A stretch of 64,000 bases of DNA from Varroa destructor (GCF_002443255.2 NW_019211454.1:65960179-66024178), one strand, 5' to 3'; shown: positions 41,448 through 55,900, numbered from the stretch's first letter. Program-made: numbers and translations. Notes: generated from the letters alone by a model not told the origin.

Positions 41448-44400
41448 CAAATATTAATATATATATTAGTATTTCCGAGAGCTATTAAGCTTTATTCTAC
41501 AGACTCTTTATATTTTCTCTACACTAAAAACCCCATTATTTTGTCGCAAACTTCTTAAAGTCAATTTATTTGGTGATATGGTGCACGTGCGGTTTCAGTG
41601 GACGAAGCAACGCTCAAGGAGTACATTCGCAAGCAGGTCGAGTACTATTTCAGTGAAGAAAACTTGCAGAGAGATTTCTTCCTTCGTCGTAAAATGGATC
41701 CTGAAGGATTCCTGCCAGTAAGTCTGATTGCAGGCTTTCACAGGATACAGGCTCTCACCCAAGATATCAGCCTCTTCATAAAGGTAACAGAAACCCATAT
41801 ATTATGGCATTATGCGTACTCATAACCTAGGCATCGTTTTCTTGGGAAGTGAAAGTCATTTCATAAAAGAACATAACGCGGCTGACGCGCGTTATCATGG
41901 GTTGTTATAAATAGCTTCCTATGATCGGAAATTTTCGGATCATTTGAATTGTCAATTTGTAATCGGATAAATCCACTTTTCAGGCGGTGAAGGAGTCGAC
42001 CCAACTTGAGCTCAGGGATGATGTTAAGTTGCGGACGCGCGATCGGCCAACGTTTTGGCCTCTACCTGACGTATCAAACGGGGCATCACCGTCACCTCCA
42101 CAAATGGTACCTGCCAATGCAAGCGCAGCGGCCGTCGTGCCGGGACAAGTCGTCCAGGGACAGCAAGATCCAGCGCAACCGCAAGCAGCCACTGCCTCCC
42201 CCGTCGTAGTCAACGGTGCGTAGGCCTCCATGCCTGTCCTCAACCTGTTCACCTGTGTTTCGTCTGCTATAGTGACAAGCAGCAATAGTTGCTCGACCAA
42301 CAGCCCGATCGCGTTCGTTCCCAAGTTGTGTAAGAGATGAGAGAAACATTTGATCGAGCAGCAATGTGGGCTCTGACCTTTCGAGTGAATATAACTTCCA
42401 GCGATATATTTCGGTGTAACTATGGCAGAGCTTTTATTCTCTTCAAGGTGAGAATGCCTTTAAACATGAAGTTGTTTTTCAAGGGTGGTAGAGAGAGGGG
42501 TAAACGCCCTCTTTCGGGAGTCCAAAGTCAAGCGTCTTCATCGCGAGTTCCGCTCCCTAGATTTACTCTAAATAGTAAGAATAGGTATCTCCATTTGAAT
42601 TGGCCTTAAAAGTGATGCGTCGTCTGTTCCCAGAACAATGATAACAGGAGTGTTGCCCGATTGTTTTCGGATCATGCCTTCCGCCTCGACCATTCAAAAT
42701 AAGTCGGGTCATCTAGGAGGCAGAATATGCGGTGCAGGCACTTCACCTTGGATGCAAATTCTTCTAAATAGAAGAACACCCCTTTTCAATATCGCCTTTC
42801 CAAAAACAACCTCAAGTCCGGTAGCATTCCCACCCTAAGGGTTTAGAAAACAAACTCTGCCATGATTACACCAAAGTATAGATAGATAATTAATTCTACG
42901 TAATATTATAAATATAGGACAAGCACAACGAACATCTACCTATAACAAATGGCAGAAAGTTACCTTAACAGCAACAGTAAGCAATCTACAGAAACAACCG
43001 CACCAACAATATTTGACAACACTGCAAAACCGTTGTAACATTTAGGCTTACCGCGTCTTAATGAACAAGCGAAACCGACGAAGGTATGCAGTAACTACAA
43101 CAATACAATGCGTGACAGGCATTCAACATGTAACAGATGCGTGGAGACGGCTACATTACCGCCATAACCACTATAACGCTGGTGTCATGGCCACCGGTCC
43201 CACGATAGCCCCTCAGGTTATGTTCTTAGAGCGCCAAAAGCTTGTGCGCTCTACACACCACCATTGGACTTCATGTGGCCGGCTGTTTTTTGCTAGGTCG
43301 ATTACATAATGGCCTTATTATTGCCTGTTGAGTACTATTGTCCAATACTATTGCGGATTACTAATGAAAGATTTTGTATTTGATTAAAGATGGAGCGTAC
43401 TCATTTTGTTCGATGACGTCGTTCCGGGTCACGCTGTACTTGGAAGATATACGATACTCTAACCCTGGGTACGCTTAGAGGTATTTAAGTGAATGGCTTT
43501 GTTGTGCTTGCTAGTAGCACCGAACAGTTTTTCTTACGTGTTATTGGTCTTTATCGGAAAAACTGGGTACTGATTAACTGATCGGGTTAATGGGTATCTG
43601 CAGAAAAAACGAAAGCACCGAGCACGTAACGCCCGATGGATTGGGGTCTATTCGTTGGTGCTTAGGGAATCTAGCAGAACAGTTCGGTTAAGTTAGTCGA
43701 AATGATAATAGGAAAAGCTTTTTTGGTTCTTTCTTTGTTTCTTAATTTTTTTTGTGTGATGGTCCGTGTGCTTGTGTGCTTTTGACTGTGTGAGAGAAGG
43801 AAAGTGAACGTATCTTTGTCGATCGCGGTGATTTCCGAAAGAATGAAATTCGCACCGGGTTGTTATTGAAGTGAAGATTAAGTAACACGATGATGATGAA
43901 TGAGCTGAGAAAAAAAGAAGCAAATAGATGATAAAATAGAGGATGAGGAGGAAGCGGTGGAGTTGATGGTTTTCAGTAGTTGGGGGTCTCGCCTGGCTGC
44001 AGCTGTTGGCTGACTTGATGATTAAGCACCTTTGCTTCGTTCATTATGTGTCCTGTACATAGTGGTAAATATTAATGCTAAGTAACTTCAATGATGAATG
44101 TGGTAATATGATTGTAGGGATATCGAACAACGGTTGTGGGGATGAAAACTACATAATGCTGCTGATAAAATTTAGGTCGCTCGTAACCACTTAACGTGAG
44201 TACCATTTCCGTTCAGTTTAACGGGATAACCAAACAGGAAAGTGCAAAAAGAAATCCAATGACCTCCACACCCCCTAGAGGTAATGCTTATTAACGTCAC
44301 CTTACTACTGCCCGTATTGCGAAGATAAGCAGCGCATTACGTTGAATAGGTGCATGTGGCAGTGTTTCTGCCGCTCAGGATTTTCATCAGAGAAGCATGA

Positions 44401-47400
44401 TTACTATGACTAAATATTGGGGCCACGTTGTTCGCTCCGTGTAATACCTAAAATAGAATGTGAATACGTGTGAGGGTGAGAGAAAAAGCCAGAAAAAACG
44501 CCACATGGAAATTTGTTGCAGATTCAGCTCGAAACTTCGGTTGACAGGGCTGGATGATCGGGTCGTGTGTACTCTTCCTTTGAGCCGAGAGCATAACATG
44601 GTATGCAGTCATGATAAGAAGTACAATGGCGATAGGCGAAACTTTAGTTCGTGTACGCTGTTTAGTAGTTCATCACTTGATGCAAAATGAGAATGCTTTT
44701 TCTCTACTTTAATAACATACGAAGCAGGTTGAAAAACTTAAAAAATTCAAGTTGATTAACTGAAGATAGTAAGTCAAACTTGTTATTAATGACACGTAGT
44801 TAAGATTTGTGCATGCGCAGTTGAGTTTGGGAATGCGTGTATGTATGTATGTGCGTGATTATCAATAATTTAGTGTAATCACAATGACGGTAGTGCTACG
44901 AATGTGGGTATGTAGGCACACTATAAATTAATGATGTGGAAGCATCTAAAAAACAACCGAGCCCGACTAACGAAGCGGCACACAAACAAGTATCTGAACT
45001 TTGTGAAATGAGAGATGTGATTTAATTTATCGATATACGATAATGACAATATAAACAGATAAAAGATACTCGATTTTACGCCTAGAGGGTAACCTATATT
45101 TACTACGCGTTCTTTCTAGCTGATGTAATGACGAGTATACGTGTTAAGCTAGCTGAATCCCTAGTGACGGCCGTGCGATGATGACGCTGAGGAAGAAAGG
45201 CCGCCTTGGGGTACATTTCCGATGCCACAAGAACCGTAATTCTTCTCGTTGAGCTCAAGATTAACTGCTGGAAGAACAAAGAGCACCTACGTTTATCCAA
45301 TTCAGTATAGCCTCGCCATTTTAGTCAAATTGGCGTTCTGCATGACAGCGTATTGTTTTTAAAACTCCACTCTGTCTGGCGGGCGATGTCTTGCTCAATC
45401 ATCAATGTTTCTATCAAAATTGGATAGCTGTAGAGGTTATGTACGGTAACAATAACGGTGAGGTACGACACGTCGCATCCGAATCGTGATTGGAACGTGT
45501 AACGAAATACGTAAGAGCTTGCTTACGTAGATGTTTGTCTTCATAGTAATGGGCTTTTTGTCGATGGCCGTTGTAGTAGATCTACTATAAAGAAGTCCGA
45601 TCTACAGTAACCATGAAGGCCGAGGTATAACAAAAACAGGCATTTTAGTAATAGCGGAGCGGAGGTGTTTCGGACAACTTCATGTTCAGCTAAGATGTCT
45701 GTCTTAGCTGTGTGTCTTTGTTGTGAAACCTGGTCTTCAAGAACTCGTGGATAAGGCAAAGTACTTTCTACGAAATAGCGATTGACGCTATCTGTTACTT
45801 ATCGATGTTTACTAAGCGGGATCCCAAGGAATACCCGCCATGCGCGTTTTGAATTTTTGGAATTCCTGATTCATTTCGTGATCATTGATATCCAAGACAA
45901 CCAATGAAGTTCTTGGAGTACTGCCTAATAACTATCCCTGATAGTAAGCCTAGAACGACAAGAGTAGAAGATCGCGGTCTGTCAGGTTGATGTAGCACGT
46001 AGTAACAGGTGTCCACGGATTCGTTTTGTTGTGACAAGAAATGCGGAATGGCGTGTGTACGACTTCATGAGACATCTGTGGGCAGCTGCTGGTTTGAGAT
46101 TATAGTGGGATGGAACTGTGCAGCTGAGTTTATAAACAGGTGCGGGCTGCTTCCTCAGGATCTCATGGCGTCACGTAGGAAGGCAGGATTTTAAGCATTT
46201 TTGATCAGAAAGAAGTGTGAGGGTCGTTTCTTTAAATCAACGATCGTTACAGCAGCAAGCTTACACTGTTTAAATGGCCAACGACAATGGAAGGTGTTTA
46301 ATAGTACTTGGGTGTTTTTTGGGTGGGATTTATTTTCCGGTAATTTCTCTTCGTCCGCCTTTAGACATGCTGCACTCTTAGTCAAAAACCAGCGTTTATA
46401 TTGTTTTTGTCTTCACGGATGCGGGTTAACAAACAGGAAATTTTTTTTAAGAGAAACTATTGGCAGCGTTTTAAAAAATGTAAGCTGAGTAAACGTAATA
46501 TTACATGAATGTGGAACATAGGTCAGATACTACCCCTAATTGTTTTCTATGATTGTTCGGTGGTGATAGAAATGATAAGAACAAGCGAAGCTGAACGAGG
46601 TTAAGAAAAGAAAATAGAAACATGGAGTATTCATTATTTTTCACTATTATTATTATAAGTATTCATTATTATATTATTATTAATTTCAACTAAACCAACT
46701 CAACAACAAACAAATATGGAGGATATGTTTGCTTCTTGGACACTTCGTTTTTGCTGCTGATCGTATTATAATTCCTATTACTCAGTAGTGACACTAGATT
46801 TTGGTAAACTTCGCCGAATAAACGGCGATATATGGTCAACGAGTGGTTACGTATTTTTGAGGCGTTGTTATCCAAAGTCATTTGAAAGAGGCGAACGAAG
46901 ATGAGAACGACCGAATGAGAAGTGTCCCGATGACTTGGCAGCGGTTGTTTGGCCGGCAGATTTGAGACGACGGCACAGGGTGCGCCGGATCCTGGAGGTC
47001 GTACAGCGAACTGTCTCTGCCAGCCAGCACCGCAGGAAGTGTGGAAATAAAAAAAAAAAAAGATGCAAACACCACAGAGGCTAATGAAACTGTCTCAAAA
47101 AGTCTATTTGAAAATGTAATTATCACGCAGCAACGACCGTGGCAATTGTTATCACTACATAATGCGATTATTTCCTATGAATATGGCGCAATGGGTAATG
47201 ACGATAACCTCTCACTTGCTTACTAGTACTATTATTATTAATTTGAAATATAATATATATAATAGAAACAACGACAGAAGTCATGATTATAATTGATGGA
47301 AGAATGAAAACTATTGCAGTTTAATAACTGCAATTTCATGAAAAATTGGAAATCAAATGAAATCGATGACCACAGTGTGTGTGTGTGTGTATATATATAC

Positions 47401-49939
47401 ACGATCAAATTTTCACTGCTGAGTGAAAATCCCTGAACAGATCCTAACCAAGTGGGAGTAAACGGGAACAGCGCGTAAAGAACCTCTCGTCCAATCGATC
47501 TCGTCGTTACGTCTTTCCCACGTAGGAAATTTATCAGGCTGACACATCTGAGCCGACTAAGACATTTGAGCGGGTTGATCATTGAAGTGATGATTGATTG
47601 GCTGACCGGTTAATGGAATTGACAAATACCACAAATCAATCGATTTTATTCGCGTCGTTTATTAAGGGTATCTCCATGATAACGTTTTTTACGTGGATAC
47701 ACACGAATATTACAAGCAGTATAAAGCGAGTCGTTTACAGTCGAAGATAGATGAATGTTTCACAATGGAAAAGGAAAAATAGCGGGAGAGCAAGGAGACG
47801 AACGACGTCAGATTTAGCCCAACGGATCGTGTTAATAATGATATGCTGCTGCTAATGCTGATGATGATAATTATACATAATTAATACAAACTATAATGAT
47901 ATTACTAATTAACAAAAAAAATAGATCGTATTTTATAATGGTGGTAGTGAAACGGATAGTGATGACTACCAGGATGGTACTTGACAAGCAGCATCTTGTC
48001 AACGGTAACACAAAACCTCTGCTATCATTACTACCGACAACGTATATGGCCCCGATGGGTAGAAGTTATGCTAGTGGGTGCGTGGCAGCATGATCGTATT
48101 AGTGGGACAACGAGGTCGGCCGGAGCTAGAAGTCTTCAACGGATCTGCATAAAGCAAGTCATGACAGAAGAGGCCATTGTGAAGATGAGCGAGTGTACGG
48201 ACGCATTGCGTTTAGCTGATATTTAGAGGGCGGTGGGGGGCATCACTATGTATCGCGAAGTTACTTGGATACGTAACGTGTAAACTACTGGGGCAATATA
48301 GGCATACCGATGAATTTAAAACATAGGAAATTAGACAAAATCATTGAATACGACTACCAGATTCATTCAACACTCCGAAGCAGCGCATTCACCAACGTGA
48401 TGGCAGTCTCTGCTCCAGTCTAAGCTGTGCTTAGTTAGTTGCTCCTTACTATAGCTACAGGTGCTTGAATACGCTGAGAACAAGCAGCACAGCTGAAACA
48501 ATAGCGACAAAAACTCTGACAGATTAGGAAATTTTTAATTAAAAGGGCATGTCTGCAATGACATGATGCAAAACTTCGCAAACACGGTGCTTAACGTGTA
48601 CAAAGCAAAACAAGGACCTCTGTCGTTTGGAGCACATTTGAATACCCACGATTTGGGAAGTATAGAATTTAGTGCTACGATATTATAATTACGAAATGAC
48701 GCTTGGTGCTAACGAATCTAGATCAAATCGACCGACAGACGTTGCGCAGCTGCAAAGATCACGACATGAATTATATACAGACGGCCTTTGTACAGACGAT
48801 CCCACACAATTAGTAAAAAATGATAACGTATCTTGCGTATTAGACCACAGAACAGATCGAATCGTTGAACGCAATAGGTTAACCGTTCAAACACAAGATA
48901 CTGCTTTCAACTTGAGAGCTGAGGATCTTAAACCATTCATAGAGACTAACAGGGTTTAAGTTTAGTTTCTTAGCACTAATGTACCTCTCAGGATGCGGGC
49001 AGTGCGTTTCTGAATATTCTTCCATCGTTGGTCTTTATAGAAGCTTTGGATTCCATTTCAACGTCTTATCTACTGTGTATAAATTTTTCACTGGATTTTT
49101 GTTAGCATAGTCTATACTCAATAAAATCGTCTCGAGCATTAAACCAAAAATGGCCTCTCCATTTCCCAGTATGTGGTTTGTCGGTTTACTATTTGCTAGG
49201 AGAATTAGACGGAAGCCTGTACGATGGTTCAGGCAAAGCGCGAGGCCTCAATACGTAATAGATAGCGAGCGCAAAACCAAATAACAGAACGACGAGGTCG
49301 AGTGCCAATATCAAGCTAATCCACCGCCTTTCCATGTGGGTGGGCGCTTGAACTGAGGCAAAATGCAGGAATCCGTTTTTTTAGGATTCAAGTCGGGCTG
49401 CCGCTACGAGCAACACACATATAGAGTAATCTGCTGACCGGGTACGAAAGTACGGACGTTTCTCATTAGAACAGAAACGAACGGGTTTTCGACGACCACG
49501 GAACTCGCATAGGAGGTCGCTCTACCTCAGAACATAATGTTAAGGTGTGCCCTACGACAACATAAGATCAGTGAGTTAAAAGCGTCTTTGATGGTGGGGT
49601 TCGTTGTTGTTAGATGAAGCGAAAAAAAAAACCTTCAATATGCATACTTCAAATTGCGCGGTAGTTGAGGAGACACTGAAATGAAGTATATGCAAATTAT
49701 TACATGAAATCGAATAACCTTTATATGTGCGGAGGTAAGACATAATTAAATGCATGTATATCTAAACGGTATTATCAAAACTGTTTAAAGAAAGTGATGA
49801 ATGAACCGCCGACAACAACAACAACGACGACAACGACAACGACAACAACGATAATAACAACAGCAACAGCAACGATAACGATAACAACAACAACAACAAC
49901 AACAACGATAACAACAACAGCAACAGCAACAGCAACAGC

Positions 49940-49974
<35 letters not shown>

Positions 49975-52900
49975 CGGAGGATGAGAGTAAAATATACCTT
50001 ATGATGATAAATGTGGAATATTATCATACTCTATGATTTACTAGTATTGCCATGCGCGAGATAAAAACAAAAGTTACTTGCATTGATACTACTATTACTA
50101 TATAATAACTATTATAAATTATAACAATATTATTGCTGATGATTACGATATCGAGAAAGATGATTGAAACGTGAGTTGCTATCCGAGAGAAATATGGCGC
50201 GGCGGGTAACAGAACGTAGGCACAAAGGAAACTAGAAGAGCGGCAAGACGAAAGTCTGGCGAGTGCTAGTGAGAGGAAAGAAGCAACAACGAACGAACGC
50301 GCAAGAAAAACCACGAAACAGAAAGTTCAATTGAAAGAAAAATGGCGCAATGAAAGAGTGCGAGAGGGGGCGGTAGAGACATTTCTGGTATTCAAAGGGA
50401 GGGGAAAGGCGGGATGGCGATTGAAGATGCCGAGGTGAATGATGATGATGACAACATGTCGAAGAAGTGCTAAACATATTACGAATGAATAAACCACAAA
50501 AATATTGAGAAACAAACAAACAAACAAACAAACATGAATGCCGACTGAAGCAGAAAACGAGAGAGAGAAATAAAGTTTTAAGTTTTGCTAATCTGGTGTT
50601 TTCACTGTGATCCTCTGTTAGGATGAAAAAAAAAGGAGAACGATGTTATGCCACCTGACAGTTGCCCTTAGTAGCGTCTGCCCTTACATTAATATTCAGT
50701 AGTCGTTTGAACTCGTCACGATTTTTCGTAAACGTCACTAAAATCGCTTGTGGTCATCGACGGAAGCCTTCGTTATGTGCTGTTTATGTATTACGTATGT
50801 TTTTACATATATGTAATATATAGGGGTAGCGTTTTTGCTGTAGGGTTGTGAGGGCGTTTCATTGTGTAATACCATACTATTACTAATGCTGCAATATAGT
50901 AGTTTGGTCGATAAGTACATATCCCTTTTGTTGCCGTGATCGCCGCTGATGCTGATAGCTGATAAGCCGATAATGAACAAGAATGGCGCACAGCCGCGTG
51001 TGATTAGTCCTCGAGGCGATGCCGGCCGTGGCGCGATTGACCGCTCGAACAGCTATCAAGCATTGTCTACGTCATTCTCCGAACTCACGATTAACACCCA
51101 GAGACGATGTTGTCCTTTTCGTTGGCGTTTAGCGATCATTTCGGTTGCTCGTAATAGGAATCGATTTGTTGGTTGATTGATTCATTCACGCCTAAAGATA
51201 AAGACATTAATAACCGATTGATTATTGATTGTGAGTGACGCCTGTTGTGCTCACTTTTGAACCGCTTGCAAGTATCTTGTCCTCTGTAGCATCAGATCAT
51301 GTGACTCGAGAAAAGAATATATTGGGGTCCTTTTATGATGTTTTTCATGTTGTTGTTGTTGTCGTTGTCGTTGTTGTTGTGTAACGAAACTATTAGCGTT
51401 TTTTTGTGTGTTTTTATCGTACAGTATAGTACGTTTTCGGTAAGATACAATACACTAAGACGAAAAATGCTATTCCATCTTTTGTCAAAGGGGGTGCTTG
51501 ATTGTACTCATGGGCATATGCCTCAGAAGCAGTTCTGTATCAGCTCGTTTTTGTCGTCGCTGTTTAAAATAATACTGCACTATGTGACAGAAAAAGAGAC
51601 AAATTTAATTTTGCTAAGGACTGAAGAGCGTTGTTAATAGCCGTCTGTTTCGATAATGAACTGGGTGCTAAGCAATGAAAAGCATGGTTTTTTTATTGCG
51701 GCCGGTTTAAACTCGCCGGCAATAACCCAAACTGCATGTGATTAGTGGTTGTGGGAAAATTAAGTGGAAATTTCAGAGCAGTAGCTCCACTCATCTCTCA
51801 GTCAATCTGCCTTTTGGCCATCTTCATACGTATATGATGGAAGCCTTACGTGAATTATAATACTTTTGTGCTTGGCAAAGCAGTTCGAAAATTTCAATAT
51901 TATTATTTTCAAGAAAGTGTTTACGGTACTTAGAACACCGCTGTTTTTAACTAGTATCAATGGAGCATTATTAAACTGTATTCACACAGGTATTACCGAA
52001 GTATTTATTGGAAAATCAATAAGGTTCCTATTATATTCTTTTATTGGAAGTGGCAGATAGCTACATACTTACTTTTTCCATGTGAAGTACTTTCCTTCTT
52101 GTTCCATGGACGCAGAAAACTTCTACAAACAATAAACGTCTTGTCTGAGCAGTAACTTCAAACCACATTGAGTCGGAGATGCAATACATTAGTCATCTTA
52201 TAATTGAAGTTTTAGTGTGCTCTCTCTTGTTTGGTCAAGCCGGCTAATGGCCATCTCAAGGGAATTCCTCGCTAGTCGGCCTGTTAAAGCATCTATTAGC
52301 TCATTCTATCCCACTTCGATGGGTCGCTCACGAAATTTCTGTAAAAAGTGATTTTCAGAATAGGCTTATTAAACTGTTTCATTTTAGACGAAGTCGTCTG
52401 TTCCGCAGGAAGAAAGTCTATTGAAAGCGCCGATGAAGCGATACCACCTAGCTGGCTAGTATCTGGCAGGATGCAGTGTTGCAGCGTTAGGCCCGGTATT
52501 CTTATTGCAATTTTATATCATGCTACGTCGTATGATAGAGTCGCGGATGCGGAAGAGAGGTGCTGAAAAAGCGTAATCGTGTTTTTTTTTTTCTCTGTTT
52601 TTCCGTTTTTGACTTACACAGAATCAGACATGCCTAAGGAAAACGATGATGTGGATACAGAGAACAAGGATTCTAGAGATACTGATGAAGCTCGGGAAGA
52701 CTGGACTGAAGTTAGGAAAGAACGCCGCAGCCGTGATAAAAGTCGGTCCAAAGAACCAACGGTTAGTGTCCATTATAAAATATTTTTTCTTATAGTTGCG
52801 CCTAAATTCATAATATAGTGCGAAACATTAGCTTTATTCAATTAGATATATGAGAATGCAAGTAACTTTTTTTATAGTATAATTGATTGGATTCAATTGA

Positions 52901-55900
52901 TCACGTTTTAGCAGTAGATATTCGCTTAGTCGTGCTAGTTTTGGTCCGCTCTTATGTGTGCATTGCTACTTACTCTATCTAGCCCGCACTTGACGAAGCG
53001 AAAAGTCCCAACGCCTCGCAGAATCCACCAATGGAAGATGAGAAGGAAGAATTGGAATTTCAACTCGATGAAGATCTCGCTCATGAAGGAGGCCGTTGCA
53101 ATCGTTTTACCGAAGACTGGAATTCAGATGAAGAAGCACAAGACGACTATGAAATCAACGACGAAGAAATATCCAAAATTATCATCGGTAGGGGCAGTTT
53201 GCAGATGACAGCATACTAAACTAAGGGTGGCTGGCTCGAAACTGGGTGTAGCACGTTTCCTTCATCGCAAACCTAATGACAATACCGAACGCAAAAATCG
53301 ACACACTTATTTGATGCACTCTATCGGCCATTAATACATGCAGTTTCTTATAGGAATCAATAATCGCAAATACGGCTCCGCTTTAGTGAACATCCGTGTG
53401 AAAATAACACACTTTTAAAGCAGCTTACGTGGATTTTGCAATTGCAGTTATGCAGACACCCCCGGTGGGTCGCGCAAAGAAACACGAGGGGTTTGACCGC
53501 ACAGCCAACTTCACTTCTAGAACGAAGATGACCCAGGAATTAGCGCAGGTGATCAATGACGGGCTATATTATTACGAAGAAGACCTCTGGAACAACATTT
53601 ATCATCACGAGAATATGCAATACAAGTATGTATCTTCAGCCGTTGACGAGAACGAGAATGATACCCTCGCTGACCTCACACCCCTTAAGCGGAAAGCAGT
53701 TCCCCCTGCCAACGTCAAAACGTAGGAAATTCTGACAACCTATTTTGTGTCCCATCGCATGTTGCCTTGTTCCTTAATGAACCACCCCTATTGCTATCTC
53801 TGAGTCCTTTTTCGAGGCTTCCCAATAGATGTTCGGTAAGCGTTGCCGTTACATTAATTGCCTACAGAAACATTTAACTGATTTATTGATTATTACAATG
53901 TGATGGTATAACGGTAGCAATAATATATATACATATATAGATTATTGCTTAGGTTAAGCACGTGCCAAACTAAATACTACCAGTTTAGATAGTACCTCTA
54001 ATGAACTCTGCCTGTTTTCTGCACAGAACTGTCGAACTCGTCGAAAGGGATCAAGAGGATTCAAAAAAAAGCGGCAAGGCAAATGGACAAGCGCCGCCTC
54101 CGCCGCCGCCGCCCTATGCGCTTACTCAGGATCCATTTGAAGTTGGGAGCATTGTAAAAACTCAGCCAGCTGCCGCGCCGATTTCGACACCTAGAAGCAC
54201 GCGGGCACCAATGACACCTGGCCGAACGCCTCGGTTCTGTAAGGATCCGAGCGTCGTGCCACGTTTTTACCCGGTAGTTAAAGATAAAACAACCGAGCCG
54301 GTTGATCAGAAAACTCCACGAAAACAAAAGACTCGACATGGTGAAAACCCTCCAGAAGAGTTTCATGTTGGCTGGATTCTTGACACAAAGGAACATGACG
54401 ATCATTCTTCGCGTAGGGGTAGCTTCTCCCAGGAACTCCGAACAGAAATACCAAAAGTTCCACTGGCTTCCAGTTATGGTTCAATACCAAACTCACTTCC
54501 AAAGTTTGAGCATCCATCGCACGCTCTACTCAAAGACAATGGCTTCACCCAGCAGGCCTATCACCGGTTCAAAAGCAAGAGTCTCAAAGAACGCAAGAGG
54601 CTTGGAATCGGCCAGAGTCTTGAAATGAATACTTTATTCCGCTTCTGGTCGTACTTCCTACGTGACCACTTTAACCGCAACATGTACAACGAATTCAGGC
54701 GCATCGCCAAGGAGGATGCCCAGTACGGTTACAGATATGGTAAGACAGGCTGGGTCTATACTATTTGCATAACATGGTCATTTTACTCCGCTCAAGCGGG
54801 TGGACACAAGAAACGCTGAAGTTGTTGCTAGCTTATATGTAGTTATCGAAAAAAATGAGAAAACTTTTTATAAGAAAAGCAGAAGATCCGCAATGAGAAA
54901 TAGCGCTCGAAAGTTCAGCGTTTTTTAAAAGTTCAAAAATATCGAAATCATAATAAATTTTCAAATTAGCAGTTGTTTCCAAGAAAAGAGAATCTGTCGC
55001 CAATCGAACAATCTGGATAAACTCCAATAGTTTTTCCTAGGATCTGTTGCACTTTATTGACCTTTTGTCCTTAGGTTTTTGGAATTCTTGTGTCATTACC
55101 GGGCCTAAGTCCGCTGAATCTTCGGCAGCGGCGTGTATTTTAAGTCTAGACCTACCAGTGTTGTTTCGTTCATTGATATTAAGAGGTCATTAGTGAATTG
55201 AGAAGGCTTTTTTTTTTAAGAATTCTTGACCTGGTTTAAGCTGCGTGCTAAACCTGTGGCCTAAGCACCATCAAATTACCATCGAAAAACATCAAATTAA
55301 CATGTTCGTTAGATATGTTTCTGTCAACACATGCAACGCATGAATTTAAGTACCTTCTCTATTTGGATGCAGTCTATAAATAGGCAATACCAATTTCGTT
55401 TCATTTTATAGCGAACACTACTTTTTATTGGTGTCTCGCCTTTAAGCGTGTTTCTATTTAATGTTTAATTTTAGGTCTTGAGTGCCTCTTCCGTATGTAC
55501 TCATACGGCTTGGAGAAGCACTACCGACCAGACCTGTACGCAGATTTCCAAGAAGAAGTTGCCTGTGATGCTGAAGATAACCAGCTTTACGGCCTCGAGA
55601 AATTCTGGGCTTTCCGCAAATTTTATAGGGATTCGCATCTTCTCCAGGTTGATCCGCGCTTGGAGTCCTATTTGAAAAAGTACAGAACCCTGGATGATTT
55701 TAAGGTTCCGGTAAGAAAATCGTTTGTACATTTTCAGTGCCAGTATACTTTCTCTTATCGGTTAGCATAGGTTGACAATAGCATAAAACAATGGAAGCAG
55801 ATCAAGATAACATTTCAAATTTAGCTCTTACAATCTTTAGGATATTAGCCACCTAACTGTAAAGGGTTTAGCAGACCTGCAATCAGTACTTACTACTCTT

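Larger units (their letters stand above)
42330..50958 (+). other. Larp1: Large LARP1 intron (8.6 kb)
   Basis: No further LARP1 exon was recognised here. The intron contains simple-sequence tracts (CAA/CAG at 49811-49976, CAAA at 50513-50533) and a poly(A) signal at 50569. A GC-richer patch near 46880-47050 has minus-strand open frames. The remainder is AT-rich. Confidence 0.6.

Noticed and set aside
47043..47062. AATAAA running into a poly(A) stretch, like the tail of a retroposed mRNA
   Set aside because: The A run begins immediately at the signal with no 10-30 base spacer, and no matching upstream coding copy or target duplication was seen.
49762..50036. Poly-Leu, poly-Cys and poly-Thr open frames
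   Set aside because: They are translations of the CAA/CAG triplet tract; no independent coding signal.
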